51,465 bases of DNA from Bacteroidota bacterium. Its GTDB lineage: Bacteria; Bacteroidota; Bacteroidia; JABEUT01. Positions 8,382 to 17,854 of this stretch are shown here, piece by piece (within the stretch, counting starts at the first letter, position 1; each line of letters opens with the position of its first letter). The translations under genes and the position numbers were made by a program. The notes beneath the pieces are model-generated. The model did not search any database. It saw only the letters and a program-made list of their open reading frames with translations, and was not told where the DNA came from. The DNA lies in NCBI GenBank assembly GCA_013289165.1, contig JABDAL010000011.1:1-51465 (forward strand). The letters run 5' to 3'.

Positions 8382-10349
8382 ATGGAGCTTTGTTACATAT
8401 GGATAAAAAATTTCAAGAATATTCAAGAGCAGGGATTTACTTTTAGCGGACAATTCTCGTTTTCTTTGGATAAGGAATCTTCGAGCCTAATAATCAAAAG
8501 AAACCCTTCATATCAATTTGATTTCTTCGATTCTGAAAACAGGGGAGCCAAAGAGGGCTATATTTCAAGTGTAACAGCAATTATAGGTGAAAATGGTAGT
8601 GGGAAAAGTAATTTAATAGAGTTTTTCTGTCGTACTCTAATACAGGGTAGTTCATTTATTCCAAGATATAAGGTAATTGACGATATTCTAGTATTTTATG
8701 TTCCAGAAAGGTTTATAATTATTCATGAAGAGCAATTGAAGCTTTATGAGTATACTCAAATACCTGATGAACTTACTATTGACTTAAAAAGCCCCCAGAA
8801 GCAGTATACTATTGATGATGTTACACACGTTTCACGGCTTTTTGTAGCAATAGTCTATTCGACAAATTGGGCGGATAATAATCTAACATCCTTAAATTCT
8901 CAATTATGGGAGTTTATTAATATTTCAGATAATTATAATTACTACAAAAGCCACTTTCCTCCTATAAAGGATGACTTTGAAAGAGATAATCAATATGTTG
9001 GGATTGATTTTCTAGGACGACACATTAGCGAAGATACTAAACGACAAATTTTCTTTTTAAAGGACTATTTACCTCTTTTAAAGAAGGAATTCAAATTCAA
9101 AGTTTTAGATTTTGTTTCTATTAGCATCCTTCAAAAATATACTAACGAAGTTCCACAATTCAAGGAGCTATTTGCTTTCCTGTTTAACTTTTATAAACCA
9201 AGTGACGATTTTGCCTTTTCAATTATGTTCTATAGTGCAGCTGCATTATATAATTATGTTTACCCTTTAAATAATAGTGATATTGATAAAGAATCACATT
9301 TTAATAATCTTAAAAAATGTGTTCAAAATTCGCCCAACTCACTAAATGCCTATAAAGAATTCCTTGGAGCACACCCCTTAAATGTAAAACCTAAAAAAGT
9401 TGCTTTTCAAGGTGAAGAATTTATTATGGATAGATTTAAAGTGCCTGAAACCATTGAGTATTTGGAATTTATTGATAATAATTTTAACTCGGAACACTTA
9501 AGTTTTAGTCAAAATGAATCACCCCTTGAAAGTTATTCAAGAAATAAATCGTTCAACCCTATTGATTATCAAATCGATTATTCTCGAATCACAGATTTTC
9601 TTGACAAGTATTTGAATCATATTGGTAGAGAAATAGCAAAGGATTATATTTCAATCGAACCATTAAATTATAGTACTGGAGAGTTGGCGTTTTTAAATAT
9701 CTGTTCAAGAATTAGAGATTCAGCTATTACTATTAGCAAGACATTTGATAAACATCCTCTTGCTCATCATACAAAGACAAGTAGTATTATGCTAATTCTT
9801 GATGAAGGGGAAACTTATCTGCATCCACAGTGGCAAAAAAAACTATTGAAATTTTTATTGGAATATTTGCCAACGCTTTTCAAAAGGAAGGCCATTCAAG
9901 TAATTCTTACTTCTCATTCTCCATTATTTATTTCAGATTTACCTAAGGAAAATATTGTTTTTCTGAAACGGCAGGATGGCCGCTCTATTATTGCAGATAT
10001 GAGCGAACATTCTGAAACATTCGCTGCTAATATTCACACTTTATATTCAGATTCTTTTTTTATTCAAGATGGCTTAATGGGTGAATTTGCAAAAGACAAG
10101 ATTTCCTATATAGCCCAACGATTAACATCCCCTGAGAAGCTTTCGGATGCAGATGCTTTATCAATTACTAAGACAATTGATATTATTGGTGAACCGCTTA
10201 TAAAGCAAAAACTACAAGAGCTTTATTATAAAAAAACCAGGAAAAATGAGCAACTTAATGAACGAATTGAACGCCTAAGAAATGAGTTGAAAGAGGCAGA
10301 GGATGAGCAGAATGGCAACAAAAATAAAGAAGGTGAAACTAATCAGTAA
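8382..10349 (+). CDS. ptuA: Septu-like AAA ATPase (PtuA-type)
   Basis: A 655-residue ABC/SMC-like ATPase. Walker A GENGSGKS is at residues 69-76, the Walker B region is MLILDEGETYLHP near 469-481, and the TSHSP switch-His motif is near 510-514. A charged coiled-coil tail ends the protein. The overall plan is that of OLD/PtuA-type defence ATPases. The next gene is an HNH endonuclease whose start overlaps this gene's end by 47 bases, which is the PtuA-PtuB layout of Septu systems. No reverse transcriptase is present, so it is not a retron. The ATPase probably controls the nuclease. The subtype is uncertain. Confidence 0.75.
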   Translation: MELCYIWIKNFKNIQEQGFTFSGQFSFSLDKESSSLIIKRNPSYQFDFFDSENRGAKEGYISSVTAIIGENGSGKSNLIEFFCRTLIQGSSFIPRYKVIDDILVFYVPERFIIIHEEQLKLYEYTQIPDELTIDLKSPQKQYTIDDVTHVSRLFVAIVYSTNWADNNLTSLNSQLWEFINISDNYNYYKSHFPPIKDDFERDNQYVGIDFLGRHISEDTKRQIFFLKDYLPLLKKEFKFKVLDFVSISILQKYTNEVPQFKELFAFLFNFYKPSDDFAFSIMFYSAAALYNYVYPLNNSDIDKESHFNNLKKCVQNSPNSLNAYKEFLGAHPLNVKPKKVAFQGEEFIMDRFKVPETIEYLEFIDNNFNSEHLSFSQNESPLESYSRNKSFNPIDYQIDYSRITDFLDKYLNHIGREIAKDYISIEPLNYSTGELAFLNICSRIRDSAITISKTFDKHPLAHHTKTSSIMLILDEGETYLHPQWQKKLLKFLLEYLPTLFKRKAIQVILTSHSPLFISDLPKENIVFLKRQDGRSIIADMSEHSETFAANIHTLYSDSFFIQDGLMGEFAKDKISYIAQRLTSPEKLSDADALSITKTIDIIGEPLIKQKLQELYYKKTRKNEQLNERIERLRNELKEAEDEQNGNKNKEGETNQ

Positions 10350-11352
10350 AATAGAGGATGTTGATGGCAATACTAGGCCAGTAAGAGATTTAGTAGATAA
10401 GTACTATAGTAAGCTATTCAATGAATCTTATAAACTGGAAACTCTTAAGGTGATTGAGGATATTGTGGATTTAAAATCCTATAGCGGAAAAGAAGCTGAA
10501 TTCTTTGAGGCTGTCCTTTCATCATTTGATACTATCATAAAAGGAAACCCAGAAGAATTATCTCAAATTATTGCGGAATTTAATAAAAAAGGGTTTAACG
10601 CTCTTTTATATGACATGAAGGCTAATAATCAAACTAGCTTGGGTGGAACAGTTGAGAAGATATTTCAATATAAGCCTTTTAGGAAAAGTGCTAAAGCTCA
10701 ATGGTTGGCTTCTAATCTAAATATTAAAGTTTGTTTATATTGTAATGCACACTATACACTTACATTAACCAAAAGGAAGAAAGCCCTATTTCATTTTGAC
10801 CATTTCTTTTCTAAATCAAGGTATCCGTACTTAAGCCTTTCATTCTACAACTTAATCCCTTCATGTTCGAGTTGCAATACATTAAAAAGCAAAAAGGAAT
10901 TTACGCTGGATAGCCACGTTCATCCATATGATAAAGATTTTGATGAAATCGCTTGTTTCACTACAAATGATTTACCCGTAATTGATTATATAATACACGG
11001 TAAGAAAAACTTTAAGTCATTGAAGTTATCATTAACACCAAGAGAAAACATCTCAAAGAAAGAAGAAAAGCAAATTGAAAACCATATTGATGTTTTTGCT
11101 TTAGATGAAATATATAAGCATCATAGAGATGTAGTCTCGGAATTATATATTAAAGCATATGTTTATAATAAAGAGCGGGTGAAAGAGCTGATGGACCTAC
11201 CTCTATTTAAAAGCAGTAATGAGAAACTATTGTCACCAGAAGAATTGGGAAGGTTTTTAGTCGGCAACTATACACTTGATAAGGACATAATAAAGAGGCC
11301 ACTCGCAAAGTTAAGTAAAGATATTGCCAAAGAAGTAGGGTTAATTAAATAA
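10303..11352 (+). CDS. ptuB: Septu-like HNH endonuclease (PtuB-type)
   Basis: A 349-residue effector with a zinc-binding HNH fold in its middle: CLYC at 144-147, HFDHFF with His 164, Asp 166 and His 167, and CSSCN at 188-192. The two CxxC pairs bind zinc and the His/Asn set forms the beta-beta-alpha metal nuclease. The N-terminal 140 residues and the C-terminal part are helical and presumably contact the ATPase. It overlaps the ATPase gene by 47 bases; an ATG at 10312 is an alternative start. Expected role: cleavage of phage or cellular nucleic acid once released by PtuA. Confidence 0.75.
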   Translation: MSRMATKIKKVKLISKIEDVDGNTRPVRDLVDKYYSKLFNESYKLETLKVIEDIVDLKSYSGKEAEFFEAVLSSFDTIIKGNPEELSQIIAEFNKKGFNALLYDMKANNQTSLGGTVEKIFQYKPFRKSAKAQWLASNLNIKVCLYCNAHYTLTLTKRKKALFHFDHFFSKSRYPYLSLSFYNLIPSCSSCNTLKSKKEFTLDSHVHPYDKDFDEIACFTTNDLPVIDYIIHGKKNFKSLKLSLTPRENISKKEEKQIENHIDVFALDEIYKHHRDVVSELYIKAYVYNKERVKELMDLPLFKSSNEKLLSPEELGRFLVGNYTLDKDIIKRPLAKLSKDIAKEVGLIK

Positions 11353-11393
11353 TTATCCTAGTTGGATGCAATGGTTATTCGATAAAAAATATC

Positions 11394-12167
11394 ATGGAAA
11401 TAGAAGAACTGTTAAGAAATTCCTTTAAAAAATATCCGAGTGTTTCAAGCTTGATAACTGCGAAAGATATTAAGAAATGGAAGAGTCTAAGTAATGAATA
11501 TAATGACTTCCTTGAAGATTATGTTTATAAGGTAAATTTCAATATCCTTACAACACTAATAGCTGCAAATTTCAATATTGTAGCTGCAATAAATCTGTTA
11601 CAGTTTTTTGAAGATTCTCTCAAAATATTTCCTGAATTGTTGCAATCAAATGAATTTAAGCGCAATATCAAGTCTTTGACAGATTTTGGTTTCTTTTCTT
11701 TTCTTTCCGAGCTATCTGTTGCAAAAAGATATAAGAGTATGGGATATAAAGTAAGGTTCAATGTAAAATACGCAAAATTAGCTAAGGGTAAATTGAAACC
11801 GAAAGATGTTGATATTGAAGCTACTGATAAGAAAGGAGATAGGATTTATATTGATGTCTATACTCCATATAAAAAAACTGAAATCAAGGGTTTTTCTGAC
11901 TTAAATGCGAATAAAGATGAATTTGAGAATCTTATTGATAATAAGCAATTCAATAAATTTCATGGATTACCTTCACATCAATTAATTGGTAAAAAATTAT
12001 TGGAAATAAATTGTGCATATCATGATGACTACAGAATTTCCCTGGCATTATTAGGTGAACGTTATAACATTAAAGGTATTGTGGGAATTCAAATGTTTCA
12101 TCACGATATTGCAAGAGCAAGTAGAAGCCATCTAATGCAATATATTCCAATACATCAATTGACATAA
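11394..12167 (+). CDS. Unknown defence-associated protein, possible degenerate nuclease fold
   Basis: A 257-residue protein 41 bases after the HNH gene, ending 3 bases before vsr. The middle part reads FLSELSVAKRYKSMGYKVRF, then KPKDVDIEATDKKGDRIYID. That order (helix with Glu, strand, Asp, strand) resembles the core of PD-(D/E)XK nucleases, but the expected (D/E)xK is IDVYT here and has no lysine. It could be an inactive or divergent nuclease, or a sensor. The N-terminal 110 residues are helical. No family is recognised with confidence, and it may belong to the Septu-like operon. Confidence 0.55.
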   Translation: MEIEELLRNSFKKYPSVSSLITAKDIKKWKSLSNEYNDFLEDYVYKVNFNILTTLIAANFNIVAAINLLQFFEDSLKIFPELLQSNEFKRNIKSLTDFGFFSFLSELSVAKRYKSMGYKVRFNVKYAKLAKGKLKPKDVDIEATDKKGDRIYIDVYTPYKKTEIKGFSDLNANKDEFENLIDNKQFNKFHGLPSHQLIGKKLLEINCAYHDDYRISLALLGERYNIKGIVGIQMFHHDIARASRSHLMQYIPIHQLT

Positions 12168-12170
12168 TTT

Positions 12171-12593
12171 ATGGCAGATACCGTTTCAAAGGAGAAACGT
12201 AGTGAAATAATGTCTAAGATTCGGGGTGTTAATACCAAACCCGAAATCATGGTCCGACAATATCTGTTCTCAAAAGGCTTTAGGTACACCGTCCACAACA
12301 AATCCCTTGCTGGGAGGCCAGACATATGTCTTAGGAAATATAAGCGCCTTATATTTGTTAATGGCTGTTTCTGGCATGGTCATTCCAACTGCAATATATT
12401 CAGTATGCCGAAAACGAATAAGAAGTTCTGGCATAATAAAATAGAAACCAATATCAACAGGGATAGAAGAAACCTAAGGGTATTGAAAAGGCTAGGGTGG
12501 AAGGTAATTGTCGTTTGGGAATGTCAACTAAAGAATAAAAGACGGGAAAAAACTTTGAAGCGATTGGTAGCTAACATAACCAAGGCTACTTGA
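12171..12593 (+). CDS. vsr: Very short patch repair endonuclease Vsr
   Basis: Vsr nicks 5' of the T in T:G mismatches produced when 5-methylcytosine deaminates. The 140-residue length is typical. Visible motifs: the N-terminal KRSEIMSKIRGVNTKPE, GRPDI with the catalytic Asp, FVNGCFWHGH with zinc/catalytic histidines, and the C-terminal GWKVIVVWECQLK. It is a natural partner of the C5 methyltransferase at 15171-16403. It is convergent with the restriction gene and overlaps it by 8 bases. Confidence 0.92.
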   Translation: MADTVSKEKRSEIMSKIRGVNTKPEIMVRQYLFSKGFRYTVHNKSLAGRPDICLRKYKRLIFVNGCFWHGHSNCNIFSMPKTNKKFWHNKIETNINRDRRNLRVLKRLGWKVIVVWECQLKNKRREKTLKRLVANITKAT

Positions 12594-13905
12594 TGATTTC
12601 CTTTATATAAGAGGAATTCAGCCAATAGCACATTTTCTTTTCCATTGCACCTGTTGCTGTTTCCATCAAGTCTTTACTGTTAATTCCCTTCGGCCTGACA
12701 TGGCAAATCCTGTCATCTGATATTTTTATGAAATGGCTGAAATCATTCTTGGCTATTTTCCTTTTGGTATCAAGCCAGTATGCGTGAGCAACTTCCAAAT
12801 CCTTCACTGGCATGGTCCAAAACATTATGTTTTTCAACCTAGGCTCACCATTCTCATCTTTCTGGAAAGCCACAAATAAGAAACGTTTGGTGAGAGTATT
12901 GAACCAGTACGAATCATCCCAACTCTCATTTAAAATTTCCTTGTATTGTATTTGTGCGAATGACATGCTCTCTTTTAATGCACCGCTATGCTCAAGACGG
13001 ATTGTTTTCAAAGCAAGGTCGGCCTTCTCAAACTCTTCAATCTTTTCTTTCTTCACTCCCAATATCGCTTTGGCAATTAAATAGAACCTGCTTTTGGCCT
13101 TTGACTTTGGTAGTTTTAACTTAGCAATGATTTCATCTTCTGATAGGCCGTAGTAGGGAATGAATCGCTTCTTGACAATATCTTCCAGTGATTCACCCTT
13201 TTTGTATTCCTTGGTATCCTTGACTATCCTTTCCGATGGAAGGCTTTTGCCTATAATATAATTGAGGTACTTGGACTTTAGTGAGAAAGCCCTTTGCATT
13301 GCCATTTCTGTTGAGAATGGTTGCTTTCTTAACGATTTATTATTTGCACCTTTGGTACAAGCACCAAGATAGAGCGTGTCACCTTCCGATATTTCATGGG
13401 CTTTGCCAGCCTTGATTTTCGATATTATCTTCTGCCAATCATCTTCAATAATCTTGAGGTCCGTTGGTGGAAATTCCCAAAGGTGAATGATTTTAAAGAT
13501 GTAATCAAGGTCTTCTATTCCTTGCTGGTATAGGAAGAACATCAGGAGTAGCAGTTTGTTCTTCCTCCAGAAACTACTCGTTTTAAAAGTCTTAGTATGC
13601 TCCTCTTCGTAATTGATAATGTTAAATACTAGCCTTTCTTTGGAGGTGAACCCTTTGGTGGTTTTCTTCAATGGGCTGGTTTTTAACTCCACACCAGCTT
13701 CTTGAAAGTCTGCTTCCGATTCGGAATTAGGCTTATACTGAAAGTATAGGTCTTCGAGTATTTGACCAAGCTTGCCCTTGCCAGAGTATGTTTGTTTTAT
13801 TTGCGAACCTAAGACCACACGTAATGACTTATTTAGAAGCCTTTGGGCATAGGCTTCTATTGATTTCGAGTCCTTTCTATTATAAGGCAAAGTTGGTTCC
13901 ATCAT
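12586..13905 (-). CDS. MutH/Sau3AI-type restriction endonuclease
   Basis: The protein has 439 residues. The N-terminal domain has the MutH/Sau3AI layout: SGKGKLGQILEDLYF at about 41-55 and the catalytic D67...E73-x-K75 in DFQEAGVELKT, then KERLVFNIINY. The C-terminal half is a second, less conserved domain, as in Sau3AI (about 490 residues). Such enzymes often cut GATC, so GATC is the best guess for the target, from family only. It is 6 bases downstream of the 387-aa gene and in the same - strand operon as the C5 methyltransferase. Confidence 0.85.
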   Translation of the reverse strand: MMEPTLPYNRKDSKSIEAYAQRLLNKSLRVVLGSQIKQTYSGKGKLGQILEDLYFQYKPNSESEADFQEAGVELKTSPLKKTTKGFTSKERLVFNIINYEEEHTKTFKTSSFWRKNKLLLLMFFLYQQGIEDLDYIFKIIHLWEFPPTDLKIIEDDWQKIISKIKAGKAHEISEGDTLYLGACTKGANNKSLRKQPFSTEMAMQRAFSLKSKYLNYIIGKSLPSERIVKDTKEYKKGESLEDIVKKRFIPYYGLSEDEIIAKLKLPKSKAKSRFYLIAKAILGVKKEKIEEFEKADLALKTIRLEHSGALKESMSFAQIQYKEILNESWDDSYWFNTLTKRFLFVAFQKDENGEPRLKNIMFWTMPVKDLEVAHAYWLDTKRKIAKNDFSHFIKISDDRICHVRPKGINSKDLMETATGAMEKKMCYWLNSSYIKEIIK

Positions 13906-13911
13906 TTCTTG

Positions 13912-15075
13912 TTAGTTTGCATCTGCAACTATATCATAATTGATTCGTTCTTCGTCAACGATGTAACGATACTTGACTAATTTGACATTTCTCCATACAG
14001 CCGTAGTTGAAGGTCGCACACCGTAAACATAATTTCTCTGCACAATTTCTCTAAGATTGTTGACGCAGGCTTCTTCAAAATCATGGCCAACCAAAAAAGC
14101 ATTAATAATCGAATAATCCCCTGAGGAATACTCATTCTTAACCCAGTCTACATACTTCATTAGCTGAAGAAGGTCTTGTTCTGTTACTATACCTTTTTTT
14201 AACTCTACAACTAAGTATTTACCAATGGTTGGTTTTTCATTTAGAATATAGGCATAACCAAACACATCCATCTTATCAATATAATCTACTGGTTTGAAAG
14301 GAGAGGCGACAACTTGGTGGCTTAAATAATCCCAAGAACCAAATACATTAATCGAATTATTATCGCCATTGGATAATTGGTATATCAGCGAAGCCTCAAT
14401 TGCCATTTCATGTTTAATGAGTGTGCCACTATTTATTGTATTTAAGAATGGTGTTACATCAAGTCTATAGTTATTAGAATCTATTTTATCGAGTATAGTC
14501 TGATGAAACGTCCTATGATGTCTCAAAAATCTATTGGCTTGTCCACGGTCAATCAAAGCTTGGGCATTTCTCCTAAGAAGAATATCCCTGAAAGCTTGAT
14601 TCTCCTCATCACCAAATTTAATGAAACTTAGCTTCCAGAAAACCCTAAGGATTTTGAATTTTTCTGGTGATGAAGACAGAACATCATCCATATCAATACC
14701 ATTACGGAAAAACATTGGAAAAGGCTCGAACAAACAAATAAATCTTTGGTTTATTGAATCAGGCGTATTACCAGTTAAGAATAGGTTTTGTAATTCTCTT
14801 CTATTTGGAGTTGTTGGTTGATTTGCTGCTGGGAAATTCAAATATTTACAGTCCTCCCCAATATTCTTCAATCTACCGATACCGTATATTTTTCTTTCTA
14901 TGAAAAAGTAAACATTGTCACCTTCTTTCATTGATGAATAATCAGCAAAAGTGCCTTCTTGGGCTATTCTCCAAATACCATTGTGAGGTGTTGAAATTCT
15001 AGTAGAATACCTTCCGCTTTGAATGCACTCTGTAAGAGATTTTTCAGAATCCAATCCAAAAAGGTAACCAGCCAT
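13912..15075 (-). CDS. Restriction-operon protein with NucS-like PD-(D/E)XK C-terminus
   Basis: The protein has 387 residues. The N-terminal 80 or so contain GDNVYFFIERKIYGIGRL, like EVE/PUA-type modified-base reader domains. The C-terminal region has Asp in KMDVFGYAYI followed by YLVVELKKG (ExK) and DLLQLMKYVDWV, the active-site arrangement of NucS/DUF91-type nucleases. It lies between the methyltransferase and the Sau3AI-like enzyme, co-oriented and nearly touching the latter. It may act as an accessory nuclease that senses base modification or mismatch; this role is inference. An alternative is a stand-alone modification-dependent nuclease. Confidence 0.6.
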   Translation of the reverse strand: MAGYLFGLDSEKSLTECIQSGRYSTRISTPHNGIWRIAQEGTFADYSSMKEGDNVYFFIERKIYGIGRLKNIGEDCKYLNFPAANQPTTPNRRELQNLFLTGNTPDSINQRFICLFEPFPMFFRNGIDMDDVLSSSPEKFKILRVFWKLSFIKFGDEENQAFRDILLRRNAQALIDRGQANRFLRHHRTFHQTILDKIDSNNYRLDVTPFLNTINSGTLIKHEMAIEASLIYQLSNGDNNSINVFGSWDYLSHQVVASPFKPVDYIDKMDVFGYAYILNEKPTIGKYLVVELKKGIVTEQDLLQLMKYVDWVKNEYSSGDYSIINAFLVGHDFEEACVNNLREIVQRNYVYGVRPSTTAVWRNVKLVKYRYIVDEERINYDIVADAN

Positions 15076-15170
15076 GATTTAATTATATGATTTTAGCAGA
15101 TGGTCTTCTGAGCCTGGGTTCTTCCTGTTATCTTGCAGATTATCCTTCATAAACTAAAACCGTGAATTGA

Positions 15171-16403
15171 TTAGATGGCTTTAGCCAGCGTTTTTCCCAG
15201 CTGCTCTATTATACCGACCACCAAAGCATTACCCATGAAGAATGCTCTCTTGGTATCTGTTATGCCCTCAAGTTTGGTGTGATTATCTGGGAACATATTA
15301 AGCCTTTCAAGTTCCACTGGTGTTAATCTTCTTAGGCCTCTATCTGAATTAACAACGTGTTTGAATCTCGATGGTGAGTTGCCACCTTCCGCTGTTATGA
15401 TGGTCCTAGAGGCGTTATCTAATGCGTCTGGAAAGACCATTGCTCCTTCACTGTAACTATATTCAAAGTTGTCAGCCGTCTTGCGGACCTCGTTTTTCGA
15501 TCCCTTGAGGTATTTCCACTTTGCCAAATCCTTTTCATTTATAAAGTACTCCTTGGTTACTTCACCGTTCTGGAGTAAATCGCCCAATACAGTTCTTTTA
15601 CCTTTATAGTTTGGGTCAGTTTTGATTGTATGAATAGCACCCTCAATTAGTAACCCTGTATTCTGAAATGGCGATAGTTTTTGATTTTTATTGAAGTTTT
15701 CGGTTATATCAACCAGACTTCCCTTTAGTTGAAATGATTCAAATCCATTCACAGCGGTAACAGGGAAAGCTTTTGAAAGGGTACCAGTTTTCATCAACCA
15801 ATCCAATTTATCACTGGCCTTTAATTGCTTGTATAATTCCGTTGACTTATGATAACCGAGAAAGAACACTCTTCTCCTTCTTTGGGGCATTCCATATTCC
15901 GCAGCGTTTATGATTCTCCATTCAACAGCGTAACCTAATTCATCAAGGCTTTTTAACATTACAGCAAAATCTCTACCTCTTTGACCAGATGGCGATTTCA
16001 ATAATCGGTCAACATTCTCTAACAACAAATATTTTGGCTTTACTTTTTTCTCCTTGAGAATTTTATGAATGGCCCACCATAAAACACCTTTCTTTCCAAT
16101 AAGGCCCCTTGCATTACTTAAGGTGGTTGCTACTGAATAGTCCTGACATGGAAACCCACCCACTAATAAATCATGTGGCGGTATTTTATTTGTCGGTACT
16201 TGTGTTATATCTTCATTTGAATGGTTCTCTTTTCCGAATCTAGCCTCATAGACCATTGAGGCATGTTGTGTTTTTGTAGCTGGTTCCCATTGGTTGCTCC
16301 ATACGATATTGTAACGTTTGGATGCAGCTTCCAAACCTAGACGGAATCCGCCTACACCAGCAAAAAGCTCAACTACCTTTATTTTATCCAACGCTTTAGA
16401 CAT
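15171..16403 (-). CDS. DNA cytosine-5 methyltransferase of the R-M system
   Basis: The product from MSKALDKIKV is 410 residues, the size of M.Sau3AI-type enzymes. Motif I is FAGVGG (14-19), motif IV GGFPCQDYS with the catalytic Cys 86, motif VI LLLENVDRLL, motif VIII near PQRRRRVFFLGY, then a variable target region and motifs IX-X (RRLTPVELERLNMFP; FFMGNALVV). It transfers methyl from SAM to cytosine and protects host DNA from the neighbouring restriction enzyme. An ATG 9 bases upstream (16412) is an alternative start. It heads the - strand R-M operon. Confidence 0.92.
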   Translation of the reverse strand: MSKALDKIKVVELFAGVGGFRLGLEAASKRYNIVWSNQWEPATKTQHASMVYEARFGKENHSNEDITQVPTNKIPPHDLLVGGFPCQDYSVATTLSNARGLIGKKGVLWWAIHKILKEKKVKPKYLLLENVDRLLKSPSGQRGRDFAVMLKSLDELGYAVEWRIINAAEYGMPQRRRRVFFLGYHKSTELYKQLKASDKLDWLMKTGTLSKAFPVTAVNGFESFQLKGSLVDITENFNKNQKLSPFQNTGLLIEGAIHTIKTDPNYKGKRTVLGDLLQNGEVTKEYFINEKDLAKWKYLKGSKNEVRKTADNFEYSYSEGAMVFPDALDNASRTIITAEGGNSPSRFKHVVNSDRGLRRLTPVELERLNMFPDNHTKLEGITDTKRAFFMGNALVVGIIEQLGKTLAKAI

Positions 16404-16622
16404 ACAGAACAAAGATATATTTGATTGCCGTTTAAATTAGATTCTGAAACAATTCTTTTTGAACAGTTTTAATAACCATGTGAAAATCAAATCTGAGGTC
16501 TCTCTAAAGAGGCCCATAATAGCTTCGGATTATATCCAAATCAGCATAACTACATATTTGTAGCATGAAAATCAAAGATAACCCAGCCCCAGCCTAAATT
16601 TCGGAGTGGTTGTGTAGATTTA

Positions 16623-17141
16623 CTATAAGTTTTCATTAGATTCCCACAAACAATAAGCATTAATTAGTTTATCAATTTCATCAACGGTTTTTGTGTTTCT
16701 ATGCCTTGCTGTCCAATTCTTTCTAAAATGTATTCTCTCCTTTTTTCTTTCTCTTGAGCTATTAGTAATTACATCTTTTATATTCGGAAAATCACCTTCT
16801 ACTATTTTCCTATCCTGATATAAGTAATACATTTGAGTTGCCCTATAAGCCTCAATTTCTTTAATATAATCGATAGCCTCCTTATGCTCCTGTACTTGTT
16901 TTTCATAAAACACAATAGCCCTTTTGAAATCCTTGATGTATCTTAAAACAAAGTACAGTACAAAAACTATAACGAAATCAAAGACTATTCTCACAAAATC
17001 AATATTCGGTTTTGTAGGCGTTAGATTCATTGTGAATTTTATTAAGTTTATTATCCATTCTACTAAGTCCTTAACATCATTTATTAGCATTAGAAAAGCT
17101 ATATAAGGATGCTCAATTAACTTTGAGATAAGTTTTTTCAT
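16623..17141 (-). CDS. Membrane protein, 172 aa, unknown
   Basis: The N-terminal half has a weakly hydrophobic stretch near residues 13-40 and one clear transmembrane helix at about 48-66 (FVRIVFDFVIVFVLYFVLRY). A charged helical, possibly coiled-coil region follows (EKQVQEHKEAIDYIKEIEAY), then a basic tail. No family is recognised. Its position between the R-M operon and island maintenance genes allows a defence role, but nothing in the sequence proves it. Confidence 0.55.
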   Translation of the reverse strand: MKKLISKLIEHPYIAFLMLINDVKDLVEWIINLIKFTMNLTPTKPNIDFVRIVFDFVIVFVLYFVLRYIKDFKRAIVFYEKQVQEHKEAIDYIKEIEAYRATQMYYLYQDRKIVEGDFPNIKDVITNSSRERKKERIHFRKNWTARHRNTKTVDEIDKLINAYCLWESNENL

Positions 17142-17202
17142 GATGTTTTTATTGTTTTATGAGTTTGAAGCTGCCAAAATAACATAATCCTATATTTGTG
17201 AA

Positions 17203-17577
17203 ATGCAGATTAACGATAAGCCAGACCCAATTCAAATCAGAAAAGCCAGGGCCTTTCATGATAAGCTTGTTAAGTACCTGAGGGAATATGAGGACTACCT
17301 CCTTCACGTTAAATCCGATGGAACCCTAGTTAGCCACCGAGATATTATTCATGAGTTCATTAACTACATGTATAGTGAACTAGTTACCGACTTTGACCAG
17401 ATAACCGTTCCAATAGTAACTTCAAAGTACTATGCTTACTACAAGAGAGAGAATAAGCTGGAAATATCAAAGGATGAAATGAAGCATATTTTGAAAGGGT
17501 TCTTTACATTCCTTTATGGTAAGTACGGCTTAATAAATGAGGAGGTAATGAAAGAATTAACCATTAAGGAAGCTTGA
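17203..17577 (+). CDS. Hypothetical protein, 124 aa
   Basis: A soluble, highly charged, largely helical protein starting MQINDKPDPIQIRKARAFHD. It has no cysteine cluster or catalytic signature. It ends 12 bases before the ASCH gene on the same strand and is probably co-transcribed with it. The function is not recognised. Confidence 0.55.
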   Translation: MQINDKPDPIQIRKARAFHDKLVKYLREYEDYLLHVKSDGTLVSHRDIIHEFINYMYSELVTDFDQITVPIVTSKYYAYYKRENKLEISKDEMKHILKGFFTFLYGKYGLINEEVMKELTIKEA

Positions 17578-17589
17578 CCAAAATAGTAC

Positions 17590-17853
17590 ATGAGAGCGTT
17601 AAAGATTGTCATAAAAAAGGAGTGGTTCGACAAGATAGAATCAGGGGAAAAGAAGATTGAATACAGGGAAGCGAAACCTTTTTGGCACTTACGTTTAAAA
17701 GATAAGAATGGCAATTATAGGGAGTACGATAGAATTGAATTCATCAACGGGTACAATACCAATGCTCGCAGGATGATAACCGAGTTCGATGGTGTTTCAC
17801 TGCATGGTGATAAGTACCATATTAAAATTGGGATGATTCTTAAAAAGCCCTAG
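17590..17853 (+). CDS. ASCH-domain protein
   Basis: An 87-residue protein with the ASCH pattern: KKEWFDKIESGEKKIEYREAKPFW near the N-terminus, then YDRIEFINGY and a final strand IKIGMILKKP. ASCH domains are PUA-like folds that bind or act on RNA or modified nucleosides. Short versions are common in phages and mobile elements. The role here is unknown. Confidence 0.75.
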   Translation: MRALKIVIKKEWFDKIESGEKKIEYREAKPFWHLRLKDKNGNYREYDRIEFINGYNTNARRMITEFDGVSLHGDKYHIKIGMILKKP

Positions 17854-17854
17854 T

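Noticed and set aside
8382-11352. Retron of the Septu-containing type
   Set aside because: The ATPase and HNH pair is present, but no reverse transcriptase or msr-msd-like RNA lies next to it.
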